Below, piece by piece: positions 31,930 to 42,862 of a DNA stretch of 64,000 nucleotides. Source of the stretch: Deinandra increscens subsp. villosa (lineage: Eukaryota; Streptophyta; Magnoliopsida; Asterales; Asteraceae); NCBI GenBank assembly GCA_039602395.1, contig JBCNJP010000025.1, forward strand, positions 100,926,124 through 100,990,123, read 5' to 3'. A program made the position numbers and the translations under genes. Each line of letters begins with the position of its first letter. Position 1 is the first letter of the stretch. The notes under the pieces are model-generated. The model was not told the DNA's origin and did no database searches. It was given only the letters and a program-made list of their open reading frames with translations.

Positions 31930-32879
31930 GTGCAAAAACAACACCACTATCGCATACACTTTGAATGCGGTATTTCTTGGTGTTCAACTGTATTACTCTG
32001 CAGCGTGTGAAAAGACTCCCATCACATTTTCAGTGAATGTTTCTAAAGGCAGTCATGAGTTCATTCATTTCGTCATCCCGTCAGCTTTCATGATACGGTA
32101 AATTCACAAATTATTTTTTCAATACTTGAGCAAAATTTTCACATACAGCGTGCATACTTATTTATGTAAGATTTGTGTTTTCTTGTGGAGTCTCGAATGT
32201 GCTTACTTATTTCTTGTGTAGCAAAATCTTTAATTAGACACTTGAGTACTCTCTATAATCCTTATTCAATTACATCAGCAAAATAGCGATCTTTGAACAT
32301 TTTACACTACTACATACCTTATTTATTTTGGTGTTGCTGAGGTTTTCCCCCACCGAGTATCCCAGACTAACGATATGCACTTTTGCAGCACACAAGTATC
32401 TAGCGAATTAGGAGCTAGGAATCCACAGGCTGCAAAAACGGCTCTCTTGTTTGTAACCGCTCTTGGAGAAGTGGAAGTGAAAGTGGTCATAGCCGTCACC
32501 ACTCTGGCACTCTTTTCTGCTCACGTTCTATTCTTGGTTACGCATTAAGTAACGAGCAGGTTAGTTGACTATATCAAAGACATAACCCTTCTTCTATGTT
32601 TCACTATATTTGCAGATACAATATAATCAATACTTTCAGGTTTGCAGCTTATACATTGATAAGATATATCAGGATTCCAAAACCGCAACAACTCATGGAT
32701 GTATTTTTTTTCTTTTCTAAACAGGAGTTGCTAGAGGGAGCTGTTGGCAAAATATCAGAGCCTACATTATTCTCGGGTCATATTATCTCATTGGGATCCC
32801 CATGGCTCTAGTTTTGGGTTTTGTGGTTTTGAGAAGAATTTACTTGTCATTGATTTGCAAAGAGACTAGAGACAATAAT
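31930..32879 (+). pseudogene. MATE (DTX) efflux transporter pseudogene
   Basis: Three exon remnants with plausible splice sites. About 31930-32097 reads YYSAACEKTPITFSVNVSKG ... FVIPSAFMIR. 32389-32559 reads STQVSSELGARNPQAAKTAL ... and, after a frameshift near 32535, GYALSNEQ. 32725-32879 reads GVARGSCWQNIRAYIILGSY YLIGIPMALVLGF (split here). These match the order of plant MATE/DTX proteins, which export organic cations or metabolites in exchange for H+ or Na+. The N-terminal half, the exon with the conserved middle spans, and a clear C-terminus are absent, and a frameshift with a stop is present, so it is a pseudogene. Confidence 0.8.
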
Positions 32880-33034
32880 GTAAGCCATACCCCAAAAGTG
32901 GTACTAAATGCTTCAAACTACATCTTCAATTGAAACATACATTAATAACTAACAACATTCACTCTAAATAACACTAAGTAGATAACTAAAGGGGAGAGAT
33001 GAAAAATATACGAATTCGCTCATTAAGACATTGT

Positions 33035-33657
33035 TTACCTTGCTCGTTTTGGGCCAAGTGGAAAGGAAACTCGTTGAGAGATATTTTGTGGCAAATTAGT
33101 CCTCTGTTCTTGAGACGGGTTTGGCTTAGAATCACTAGCTTCTTCATCTTCCTCTGTTTCCTCAACAGCTTCATTAGTTCGTTTCTTTGAAATCGCAAGC
33201 TGATAATTTGGACTGATTAAGGTGTCTGACTCCGGGGGCAATGCCATTCCCGGTCCACTTAATGACCTTGGCAATGGAATTTTGTTCCTTACCCTTGCCA
33301 ACTCTAGAAGGACCTTTTACATAACCCGTGTCACAATCATATAATAGAACATAATATATGAACAAACACGCAAATAAAAAAAGATACTGAATATGATACC
33401 TCTCGTGGAGGGGGCTGGGAGAAGCTAAAGTTGACTTTAGACTGAATAGCGAGTTTGACATCATCAGAATCGATAGTAGACTTGCTAGCATGTTCTGAGT
33501 ACACCTGTGCATCGGTGAGCACATCCACCACATAACGGTACCAAAGTTCTAGAAACTGGTGAACAACCCGAGGTTCATAGTTTTCCACGCCCATTGATTT
33601 CAGCAATGTTTTAACAATCTTGGCATCCCTTGGCAAGTCCTCTTCTCCTTCAGCCAT
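33035..33657 (-). CDS. TAF9: TFIID subunit TAF9, 2 coding exons, 178 aa
   Basis: Exon 1 (33657-33400, 86 codons) and exon 2 (33313-33035, 92 codons plus stop) join in frame through an 86-bp GT-AG intron. Exon 1 encodes the histone fold: DLPRDAKIVKTLLKSMGVEN, HQFLELWYRYVVDVLTDAQV, SEHASKSTIDSDDVKLAIQS, ending at PPPRE. Exon 2 gives VLLELARVRNKIPLPRSLSG, SPNYQLAISKKR, an acidic stretch (EETEEDEEAS) and VSFPLGPKRAR. Length and sequence are close to Arabidopsis TAF9 (about 180 aa). TAF9 pairs with TAF6 by the histone fold in TFIID, and in SAGA-type complexes, for polymerase II transcription in the nucleus. An acceptor-like TCTCTAGCTGCAG just before the ATG (minus strand, 33690-33678) suggests a 5'-UTR intron; see 36395-36600. 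The gene looks intact. Confidence 0.93.
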
Positions 33658-34070
33658 TCCTTAAATTTCCTTTCTGCAGCTAGAGAACAGGTACTGATTT
33701 TACACTAAAGTAAGCCAATATTATGTGAGAAAATATTACTAAAATAAGCAAACAGAACCTTCTGGATTTAAATTTTCTGGACATTACTAACTTACTAATA
33801 CGACGAGGAAAGGAGATTGAGTGGTATGCGGATGTAGAAACTATTTTACGAAATTAAGAGACTCCATAAATTGCTTATGCATATAGTATAGTTGGATTTT
33901 GGTTATGCTATAAATTAACATTTAGGATTATTTTGTTGATTATGTTCAAAATCTAGAACTAAGAAAGCTAGGGAAAATTACAACCAACTTAGTAATAAGT
34001 TAATAACTAACATTCCAGACCTTGGATTCTGTATTTTCAAAGAGCTAGTGTTGTTTGATATTATTGTTTA
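33658..34070 (-). other. TAF9 upstream or 5'-UTR intron region
   Basis: AT-rich with no coding frame. It contains the acceptor-like site preceding the TAF9 start and is probably the 3' part of a leader intron. Confidence 0.4.
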
Positions 34071-34256
34071 GAGCATCACAATAGGAGGGCTACAAACGCC
34101 TGCAACGTTACCCCTGCCCAGGCTTTATCACTCTCGCAGCCAAAAACGGCTCCAAAAACACGCCCTACCCACCCACCCCCCCCCCCCCCCCCCCCCCTCT
34201 ATCAAATCATACGTATTCAGGCGTTTTTGCTCAAAAGCGCTCCATTCTGGATGCTC
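34071..34256. mobile_element. Small MITE with TTA TSD and C-tract
   Basis: 186 bp with ends GAGCATCACAATAGGAG and CTCCATTCTGGATGCTC, flanked by TTA on both sides (34068-34070 and 34257-34259), as in PIF/Harbinger MITEs. A pure C run (about 34172-34197) lies inside. The subterminal words AAACGCCT and AGGCGTTT are inverted. Confidence 0.8.
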
Positions 34257-34644
34257 TTAGGGGACTAGAGACAACTAGTTACACAATTGACCACGGATGA
34301 ATGATTTATTGACTATGTTGTTTGTTTGAAACAAGACTATAGTCAGAAATGAGTTATAGGAGACAAATAGTGCCAAATACAATGATGTAAAAAGCTAATG
34401 AATCAGGGAAATAATGAACTATGATAGTGAAGGGGACAGATACTAAAAAGTTTAGTTGTTTATAGGAAAACTATTCAAGACTCGAAGCTAGTTAGATTGT
34501 TATAATTTCTTCTTTCTATGTTTAGCTTGCCCAATAACCCTTCATGTGTTTAAATTTTAGAACTCTATTGGATTTAGACTGGGTGTTACTTTATGGCTGG
34601 CTATTACTTTGATTCCTTTATTGGATTCCTTTATTACATATTAA
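34257..34644. other. Spacer, no gene seen
   Basis: AT-rich and without a recognisable repeat or coding frame. Confidence 0.4.
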
Positions 34645-34775
34645 AAAAATTGTTTCGGAGCCATTGTCTCAATGGGAGTAGCCTCTCTATCCCGTGGGGT
34701 AGAGGAAAGGTTTGCCCTCATTCCACATTCCCCAGACCGTATATGAAAGGGATTTTACCGGGTATGTTTGTTTGT
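34645..34775 (+). mobile_element. LINE 3'-tail fragment
   Basis: GCCTCTCTATCCCGTGGGGT, AGAGGAAAGGTTTGCCCTCA and GGGATTTTACCGGGTATGT form the usual tail of 5'-truncated plant LINEs; compare 24740-24830 and 25905-26050. Confidence 0.6.
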
Positions 34776-36394
34776 TTGAAAACATTACTAAAAAAAAAAC
34801 ATACCCTCATAAAATAAACAAATTCTTAACTATATCAAAATAAATACATTATGTAAATGACTACCTATATAAATTTACAAAGAAAAAAAAATAGTCCATA
34901 TTAAATACAAATTTTATAGAAAAGTCAATAATTTGATTGTGAACTAGCAATTAGCAAATGTGTTGAGACACGCAATAAACACAACAAAGCACAAGATTAA
35001 TAAAGAGAATAAGTCAACCAACCGGATTCATTCTTTATATACGTGAAGAACCAGAGTATGGTATATATATTAAGACAGACTTGAAGGTCTAGAACCCAAA
35101 AAATCTTAGGATCAATGGATCACATTAATGTACATTCAATCCAAGATAATGAATTAATGATGATAAAAACTGTGAATTCTCTCCCAAACAACCTAAATCT
35201 TACCCCAGTGGTTTCGCTCGTTTCAACACATGAAGTGGATAAATTGTAGGTTTTTGGGCACTAATTTAGACTCTGCACCAAGTGTGCACCAGAACTAATA
35301 TCAATAAACATCCCTTATTAACTTAATCTACACCAGCTAGGATTTGAGACTCTCGACAATAAACTAGATTATTTTCGGGAATCAACTAATTAACAGAATG
35401 CAAATTCAAAGAAAAAAACAAATTCCCAACTGTCTCCAATTGCAAACCATCAAGGCACTTTAAAAAAAACATCTAGCAATAAACAATGAATTAAAGTTAA
35501 ATCACCAAGTGTATGGATTTGGAAGAGCAGGACGAAGCTGTTCATTAGGACACTTTATGTAAATATAAATATAGCATCCCGAGCAGCCCCTATGCCTTCA
35601 AGTGACGTAGTTCCTTTATGACAAAGGTTTTACCTAAAAAGTTCATTTGGCCATTTTGTCTATTTAAAATCTAAAAAGGTTTTACCTTTGTATAAAAATT
35701 AGTTCATTTTTCCATTTACTACCACAACTGTAGTAAAAATAAAATCTTTATTACAACTACTAATAGTTTGACAACAGAGAAAACAAGACCCAATACTTTT
35801 TGAATAGTTTCAATACTTTAAGAACATGACAGAAGAGAGAGCGCTCCTGGCAGAAGAGAGATCATACCTAGAAAAACAAGCAGAATGAGCCTATAAACAC
35901 TCAAGAAACACACACACACAGATGAGAATAAAGAAATCTTGACTCTTGAAGGAGGGAAGTAAAATCACTCCCATAAAGTTAAACACATGAGTTATACAAG
36001 TAGATGTGAACTAAGATATCTAGTCACAACACTGCTGCTTAGTTAAATTGAATAAATTGTGTACCTAAACTGTCATAACATAAAATCTGGTTACTCCATG
36101 ATTTTAGAAGATAAAAGCAGCTTTGTAATAACCCAACAACAGAAAATAAAGCACAATTTAAAAGCATATATATAATCACAGAAGCATACAAACTCTAATT
36201 CGAAGAAGCATAAAAAATAAGTTGATGAACCAAACAGTTGGCCATTAATTGCTTATGTTTATCTTCTACAACCCAATCAAGTTCCAGAAGTGGATTGCCA
36301 GATTAAAAAAACTGTCGCCAGAACCAAAATCAAAGCTAAACCAAAAGTCACAGAGCCATATTAAATTCAACACAAGCAAATTAAATGTTACCTG

Positions 36395-36600
36395 GTTTTG
36401 TGAATCAGAATAGATCGATAGCGGCCGCCCGTCGATCCTTATTTCTGGGTGATGGTTTGCGGCGGTTTCTGCCTGAATCACCGATTAAACTCCTTCAAAA
36501 ATCATGAATTCCAAGTGTGTGATTAAACAGCGAGGGGTACGTGTGCAGGCGTGCAGCCAAAGAGACGAAACGTGAAAGTCTTGGAAGATAGGGTAAACGA
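36395..36600 (-). other. Probable untranslated first exon and promoter, possibly of TAF9
   Basis: On the minus strand a GC-richer segment ends in CACAAAACCAG followed by GTAACATTT, a good donor. It is conserved in copy 2 (about 49183-49340), including CGGGCGGCCGCTATCGATC. It lies upstream of TAF9 on the same strand, and TAF9 has an acceptor-like site directly before its ATG, so splicing of this exon to TAF9 is plausible but inferred. The short frame MIQAETAANHHPEIRIDGRP would then be an upstream ORF or chance. It may also be the first exon of an unrecognised gene. Confidence 0.4.
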
Positions 36601-36623
36601 GACCTGGTAGAGTAAATTAATTT

Positions 36624-37195
36624 CACTTAAACCTAACCAACTATTAATTTCGTTTTAACTTGGTCACTTAAACTTTTTTTTGTTTCAATCAGGTCACTCA
36701 ACTTTAAAATATGTTCTAATCCAGATGAATGACTGATCAGCAGGTAACCTTATCAAATTCATAAAAAAAACTGATTTGTTAATAAAAAATAAATTTTTAT
36801 TAAATCGAATTTTTAATAAAAACGATTTTTTATAAAAAAATCGGAATTTTATAAAAAAGTTTTTTTTATAAAAACGTACTTTCACATAAAAAACGGTTTT
36901 TATAAAAAACAAAAAAACGTTTTATAAAATAATTCGTTTCTATAATAAAAAGTTTTTTATAGCTTTTCGATTTTTTATTAAAAATTCGATTATAAAAAAT
37001 TAGTCTTTTTTAATTCCTTTTTTTTATAGAGAAATCAGTTTCTATAGAAAAAAACCTGATAAGGTACCTGCTAACCAAGTCATTCATCTAGGATTAGAAC
37101 ATATTTTAAAGTTTAGTTACCATTGGAACAAAAAAGTTTGAGTGACCTAATTGGAACAAAATCGAAAGTTGATTATGTTTCCAAAGTTACCCTAG
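36624..37195. mobile_element. Foldback element present only in copy 1, TSD AATTAATTT
   Basis: Flanked by AATTAATTT (36615-36623 and 37196-37204). Arms of about 130 bp are inverted: TTTAAAATATGTTCTAATCC with GGATTAGAACATATTTTAAA, and GGTCACTCAA with TTGAGTGACC. Copy 2 lacks it at 49390-49415. The 9-bp TSD suggests a Mutator-type element, although the outermost bases do not pair. Confidence 0.75.
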
Positions 37196-37371
37196 AATTA
37201 ATTTGGAGAGTTTCATCTTTTATTTTTCTTAATTTTTACAAATTACGGTTATGGTCTTTAATTTTATAACACCTTTAATAGTTGATACGCTAACTGAGTA
37301 ACTGTTGTTATATTTTTTTTGTTAAGTCAATGTAAACTGACAATTATGTCTCTACCCTTTTATGTTAAGTC

Positions 37372-37697
37372 AATGATTTGTGATTATTAGACTCATAATT
37401 GAGCTTAATTTGACATATGGAACTCAAATACGAGATCTCGGTAAACGACGAATCACATACCGAAATCGTGTAAAAATCGTAAATTGCTTTATTTTCGATT
37501 CGAGGGATCCAATTTAAATCCAAATGATTTTAATTAAATATTTTGCTTTGAAAAAATGAGTATGAATCATTTGAAAACATTACCTTGAGATATAAACACC
37601 CAAAAATTATCCTGGTGCTTAATAATTCGTAAATCGAGAAAACACGAAATTTCAAAATAGGTCGAATTTCACAAATGGGTAAAATACAAATGTTACA
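37372..37697 (-). mobile_element. LTR remnant (truncated by deletion), minus strand
   Basis: On the minus strand it starts TGTAACATTTGTATTTTACC at 37697. It matches 50615-50941 of copy 2, but the remaining 1 kb present in copy 2 is missing here. Confidence 0.6.
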
Positions 37698-38500
37698 TAG
37701 AGAACTATGAAATGGTAAATATAAATTTTGTGTGACAAATTACCTAAACTATGTAATGATATTTGTCGTTAAAAAAGACTATGTAATGATATTTATTGTC
37801 CCCAACAATGGCATACAATTGGCATACTATCGTCAACCAACCATAAATAAGGGTGGCCTACTGCAACGTGCGAACGAGTCACCGTCTTATAGTTTTTAAA
37901 CTAAAGTTTGTAAATCATCTTAACTAGGGTTTATCCACTTTAGTTCTTAAACTAAAGTTTGTAAATCATCTTAACATGTTGAAATTAAACCGCAATATGA
38001 TTTAACAAAAGGCATTTGGCTTAATGGTATGGAGAATGATGGTTAGAGCTCGAAGACCTAGAGATCTCAAGTTCAAACCTGATCCAAGAAAAATTTTTTT
38101 ATTTTTTTTCAAATGGTATGTATTCCTGGTTGAGTAAAGTCTGCCGTTAAAAAAAACCGCAATATGATTTCTTATAATCATTAATGGCTCATTTATTAAT
38201 CGTAGAATTAAAAACTAAAAAGGACTAGAGTAACAACCACAGGCTCTGGTTTCGTAGCAGCAACTTGTGGAATCACTCGAATAAATGCCCTAATTGATTC
38301 CTACTTTACTTTCTCATGTTATTGTTCATAATATTTATCTTTTATATTGTTATATTAATAAATGAAAGGAATTAATATATAATGATAACTAGTAAGTAAA
38401 AAAAAGGTAAGTTTAATAAAAAAATAATTAGTTTTAATTAGTTTTTTCTTTTCTTGTGCAGTTGTGCTACTAACTACGACTAGACATGTTTAAACCGGTT
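37698..38500 (+). other. Spacer with a SINE-like element at 38008-38165
   Basis: The SINE-like part has box-A-like TTTGGCTTAATGGTATGG (38024) and box-B-like AAGTTCAAACCTG (38069), then a T-rich body ending near GTCTGCCGTTAAAAAAAA. Copy 2 has the same unit at 51256-52035, interrupted by a solo LTR. The rest is AT-rich spacer containing the empty site of the copy 2 Helitron (between 38352 and 38353). Confidence 0.55.
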
Positions 38501-38792
38501 TTTAGACCACAAGGGATGGGGGATTCAAGTAGCTTGATGCAAAACTAGGATATCCAATAAACTTATGCCACCTCACAATCACACAAAGTAGTTTCAAGGG
38601 AAGGGGTGGAGGATTCAAGTAGCTTCAATGGAGGGTTTCGAAAAAGATAAAAATGGTTGATGCTTTCTCTCGATCTTCATCGGCTCTTTTAGCCGGAAGA
38701 TGAAGCCGTTTCAACTAGCCACATGGGTGACCGCAGTGTAGCCTCGAAGCTTCAAACTAGCCGCTCCCACCCCTTATGCCCTTAGAAACCCA
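38500..38792. mobile_element. MITE-like unit downstream of the ERF gene
   Basis: ACCACAAGGGATGGGGG at the left and CCCACCCCTTATGCCCTTA at the right are loosely inverted, and GGATTCAAGTAGCTT occurs twice inside. It is also in copy 2 (53075-53345), so it predates the duplication. The class is unresolved. Confidence 0.35.
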
Positions 38793-39239
38793 TTCGGTTT
38801 CAAACCAGTTGAGATGAGATCAAAATTATTTCTAATTACTTGATTACACATACATATATTTCAAATTCATACTCCAAACACTAATCTACACATAACTTAA
38901 CTTCACAAGTATAGGCCGGTTACACAATTCTTAACAATTAAGTTCCTCTATTGTTTAGGTAGGTGAGTAAAAAGATCAATAAAGGTTTATAACTTTATCA
39001 TCAGTGTAGATAATTACTGAACTTTCATAGCTAGCTATCATCCCTAATTTGAGTTTATTCTGCCATAAATCTCCCAAGAAAATCGATGAAATTAAGCAAA
39101 TTAACAAGGAGAAGATAATATATGATTTTCTTCTACTTACTTCCAGAATTCAACAAATCATCACATGCACTGCTTTGATAGAATAATCTGCATGTACGGT
39201 ACGTTAAGTTTTATATATCTTAATGTCTTAATCTTCAGA

Positions 39240-40016
39240 TTATAAACTTTTGGTTATCTTCAACTCCTTCTTCCCTTCAAGTGTCCCATTCGACAACGAA
39301 GAAGACGAAGCAGTGGTACGCTTTTTTGTGATATATTTTGCAGGATTCTCTTGGTGCGAATCGATCAAATGTGGGAAATTAAGCAAAGCATGAGACCCGC
39401 GGTGCTTAAATGCGGCTCGATCATAAGCCATGGCTGCTTGCTCCGGGGTATCGTAGGTTCCAAGCCATAGTCTTGTTCCTTTCTTCTCCGGATTCCTCAT
39501 CTCCGCCGTGAACTTCCCCCATGGCCGCCTCCTCACTCCTCTGTATTTCCTCTCAGGAGTTTCAATATTCTTCACATCTTTAAGATTATATTCCTGCGGA
39601 GTCTGGTGGTCGTCCACACCGGATAAAACCTCCAGAAATGTTTGTGTGTCCGAAGAGTTTGCGAAGTCCGAAGAGTTATTGGAATGTAAGAAGCTAGAGA
39701 TATCATAATCATCTATGTTTTGCGACCGCCAGATGGAACGATCATCCATAAAATATGGATGAATCGACTCGGAAATTCGGCTACACGCCTCACTGGAGGG
39801 GGTGTTAGCTGTGAAAGTTGAGACAGTTTCGGGATCGAAATTTGTGGAAGAGTTTTCAGAGATGGTGTGAAAGTTAGTCGAATAGTAATTAGAGTCGAAA
39901 GCAGGAAAAGCAGCTAGGTTATGATCGTCGAGGTGGTTCTCAGAATGATCATCAAGGAGATAGTTGCGAACGGATTCAAGGACTAGAGAATAATCAAAAT
40001 CTCCTCCTTCACTCAT
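39240..40016 (-). CDS. Ethylene-response factor (AP2/ERF, group IX-like), copy 1, 258 aa
   Basis: Intronless minus-strand gene, ATG at 40016. Residues 9-22 (YSLVLESVRNYLLD) resemble the N-terminal motif of group IX ERFs, and acidic or Ser-rich stretches fill residues 23-150. The AP2 domain spans residues about 157-216: KYRGVRRRPWGKFTAEMRNP, WLGTYDTPEQAAMAYDRAAF, ending ALLNFPHLI. It keeps the Arg, Trp and Glu positions that contact the GCC box in AtERF1. The tail is basic. Group IX ERFs are nuclear activators of ethylene, jasmonate and defence responses; the orthologue is not assignable. It differs from copy 2 by one Ala near residue 36, a few substitutions, and a small indel just before the AP2 domain (IETPERKYRG here). 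No damage is seen. Confidence 0.9.
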   Translation of the reverse strand: MSEGGDFDYSLVLESVRNYLLDDHSENHLDDHNLAAFPAFDSNYYSTNFHTISENSSTNFDPETVSTFTANTPSSEACSRISESIHPYFMDDRSIWRSQNIDDYDISSFLHSNNSSDFANSSDTQTFLEVLSGVDDHQTPQEYNLKDVKNIETPERKYRGVRRRPWGKFTAEMRNPEKKGTRLWLGTYDTPEQAAMAYDRAAFKHRGSHALLNFPHLIDSHQENPAKYITKKRTTASSSSLSNGTLEGKKELKITKSL

Positions 40017-40092
40017 TGTTATCTTTAACTGAATTTGCTTTAATTTATGAGTTCAAAGATATATATACATATACTTACATATATATATATAT
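40017..40092 (-). promoter_or_regulatory. ERF copy 1 leader and TATA-like region
   Basis: On the minus strand a TATATATA-rich stretch (about 40090-40052) precedes CTTTGAACTCATAAATTAAA and the start codon. The natural promoter is very short before Helitron-like sequence starts near 40093. Confidence 0.4.
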
Positions 40093-40862
40093 ACATTATT
40101 CCCATGTGTTACACGGCTGACTTAAAAAAAAAACTATAAATATAATCATAATCTCCGACAATTATGTATTTTTATATCTATATAAAACTTTATCAGTAAT
40201 TATAGGTGGGTCGAGGGTTTTACGACAGTGTACATTTAGGCGTTGGGTTTTCTCTAGAATGGATGTGCAACACAGGGAGTCTTGTTTACTCGTACAGACT
40301 ACGATCGTAACGTGTCGTGAGTAACATCGTTTGTCATGATGAGACCCACGGGTAACCGGATGTTTGCAATTTAAAAAAATCTAGTCACGAAAAATAAGGA
40401 TTTTGTTTATTATATTGAAATAAAATACTTGGTAAATTTGAATTTAAACTCAACTAAAGTAAAAAATGATAAAAATTAAATAGAATAAAATATTTTATAT
40501 TATATTTATAATATTTAATTAAAATATTATTATGAACAAAATATTATAAACATTATATTAAAGTATTAATGTATTATATAATATATATGTAATAAAAAAT
40601 ATTAATCTTAATATTAAGATTTAGTATATGGATAAGTATTAACTTTAATATAAAAAGTTTTAATTTAATAATAACTTATTGGATAATTACTTATTAAAAG
40701 TTTAAACTAAATGAACCATAATATGGAAATTTAGTATTTGAATACTTATTTGTTATAAATTTTGACTTAATTCAAAATTTTATGGTGATGATAATTGTCA
40801 TGTTTTACTGATTAAAGTATGACCAAACTTTTTATTTATTATATAGTATAGATATAGATATA
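40093..40862 (-). mobile_element. Helitron relic directly upstream of ERF copy 1
   Basis: TTCCCATGTGTTACACGGC (40099) followed by CTATAAATATAATCATAATC matches the 3' end of the Helitron at 52233 (TCCCCGTGTGTTACACGGG). The far end near 40845-40862 has the TATAGTATAGATATAGATAT run typical of 5' ends of this family. The terminal CTAG is lost, so the termini are inferred. Confidence 0.5.
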
Positions 40863-41231
40863 TATATACGCACACCAGTTCGAACGCACGATGTTACGAT
40901 AGTGACAATTTGTAACATGGTACTTTGTATATGAAAGACATTTTATTGTATTTTACTTATTATTTACTTTATTTATATATGACATTATTAAATATCAACG
41001 GTCATTAAATTGATTGTTTAGCCTTTTAGTTTTCATTAAAAGAAAAACTTAATTTCTTTTTTAATAGACTACTTTGTCCACTTAGAGGCATGAGGTGTAC
41101 CTGTGTGGCGTGGTATGTGTGAAGTTGTCACGCAGACAGTGACTAGACTCACCTATGTGGGTTTAGTATGAGCGATATGGTGGTGTGAGTTGTGTTATGT
41201 GGGTGGGGTTCTTTTTTAGTAGCTTAAACAA

Positions 41232-41301
<70 letters not shown>

Positions 41302-42285
41302 GGCGACATGTTTTGATTGGAGGACCATATACCACACAACACAACTCATCCGTGGAAATCTTTGGGTAGAAAATTCACGAGAGCAAGCCATGGAGTTCAG
41401 GGGGGGTGTGCACGTTGTGGTTTGGCGTGAAAGCATCCCACGAGGGGTTTAGCGATGGTATACCGCGTGACTTTAAAACTCTACTCTTAATTTTCTAAGT
41501 AATTAACAACTTTGTCGTTTTTATATGTATTATAATTATAATATATTATATATAAGAGCAGAACAAATACAAACCCTTTATATTGCATAAATTGTAAGGA
41601 CGAATAAACAAATAAAAAAATTATCATGTTAATTGATATTAATTTTACCAACTATTTAAAATTAAAATAAGCTTTATATATTTTATATTTCTAAAAAAAA
41701 AAATATTATCATTAATATGTGTATAATATTGTTATTTATTTTTTTCTTTTAAAATGTTTTTTTTTTTAAATCACAAAAAATGTTATATATCAGTGTTATT
41801 ATAAAAACAACAAAGTGCTATTATCGTGTAGCTCCAAATAATATAAATACACAAACACATTGCTATTATCTTGTTACTGTAAATATCATAAACATATGTC
41901 ATTTAATAATAGCTCTGTATAAACTTTATAATAACACTGTGTAATTTGTAAGTACTTACAGCAACATGATAATAACACCGTGTTATTTTCATAATAGCAC
42001 AATATATAACATGTTTTCGTAACTTTAGTTAAAATTGTTGTTTTTTAATAAAAAAAATATATCAATACTATACACATATTATAGTAAATAAAATGCTTCA
42101 TTTTATAGCGTAATTCTTTAAAAAATCATAAAGTATATAGAATGATTATTATAATCATAAATAGTTGATGGAATTAGTATTTATTAAAAAAAAAGTTATA
42201 TTTATAAAGTTATCATTATGTCTAATCATCAAAATAGTCCAAATGACACTTAAATATTGATTTTATGATTTATAAGATAAAAATG
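40820..42285. other. Copy 1-specific AT-rich block
   Basis: It has no counterpart in copy 2, where only about 100 bp (55455-55560) lie between the matching flanks. It contains the inverted words GAGTTGTGTTATGTGG (41188) and CCACACAACACAACTC (41332) around a microsatellite, and a repeat-rich foldback-like stretch (41800-42130) with ATAATAGCAC-type units and a CATTTTATAGCGTAA arm (42090) recalling element C. No gene. Confidence 0.55.
41229..41300 (+). repeat. (AAT)n microsatellite
   Basis: About 24 perfect AAT units. It accounts for the poly-Tyr frame on the minus strand. Confidence 0.98.
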
Positions 42286-42289
42286 ATTT

Positions 42290-42862
42290 GTATTTTATTC
42301 ATCATATAAATAGCAAAACCAAACAAACCTAGTATATGTCACACTCAAAGTAGGGTATGAAGAGGATGAAATCAGGAGACATCTTACCCCTGTCACAACA
42401 TGCGATTTTACTCTCAGAGAGATCCCCCAGCTCAGGTTAAACAAATGTCAAGACGCAAAAAGACATCTAAAAAGAAAATAAAAGGTAAAAAATTAATAAA
42501 TAGATAAAATAAAATAAAATAAATAATAAACAATAAATACTAAAAAATAATAGTAATAATCATAATAATAATAATAAAATTAAAATTAAAATGAAAATAG
42601 AATAAAATTACAGTAAATTAAATAAAAACCATACAAATAAAAATGTAATGTTATTATTATTTATTATCTTTTTATTTATTATATTTTTTACATGTCACCA
42701 TACACCTAAGGCTACCAAAACAAAGACGGAAATCCATACAAGTACTGCTAGAACCGAAGACCCCACCCCCTCCGGGAGCAACTAGCCTGAGCCCTACAAC
42801 CATGGCACCTGGGCTTAGAGCGAGACAAACCTCAAAGACCAGGCAAAACCTAAAAACTAAGT
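42290..42862. other. Unresolved repeat-like spacer before the LTR, shared by both copies
   Basis: ATCTTACCCCTGTCACAAC and AGAGAGATCCCCCAGCTCAG (42383-42440) look like the reverse of a LINE or SINE tail. 42480-42660 is AT-rich, and 42695-42860 is CA-rich and noncoding. It matches 55590-56126. Confidence 0.4.

Noticed and set aside
41224..41436. Poly-Tyr protein on the minus strand
   Set aside because: It is the translation of the (AAT)n microsatellite.
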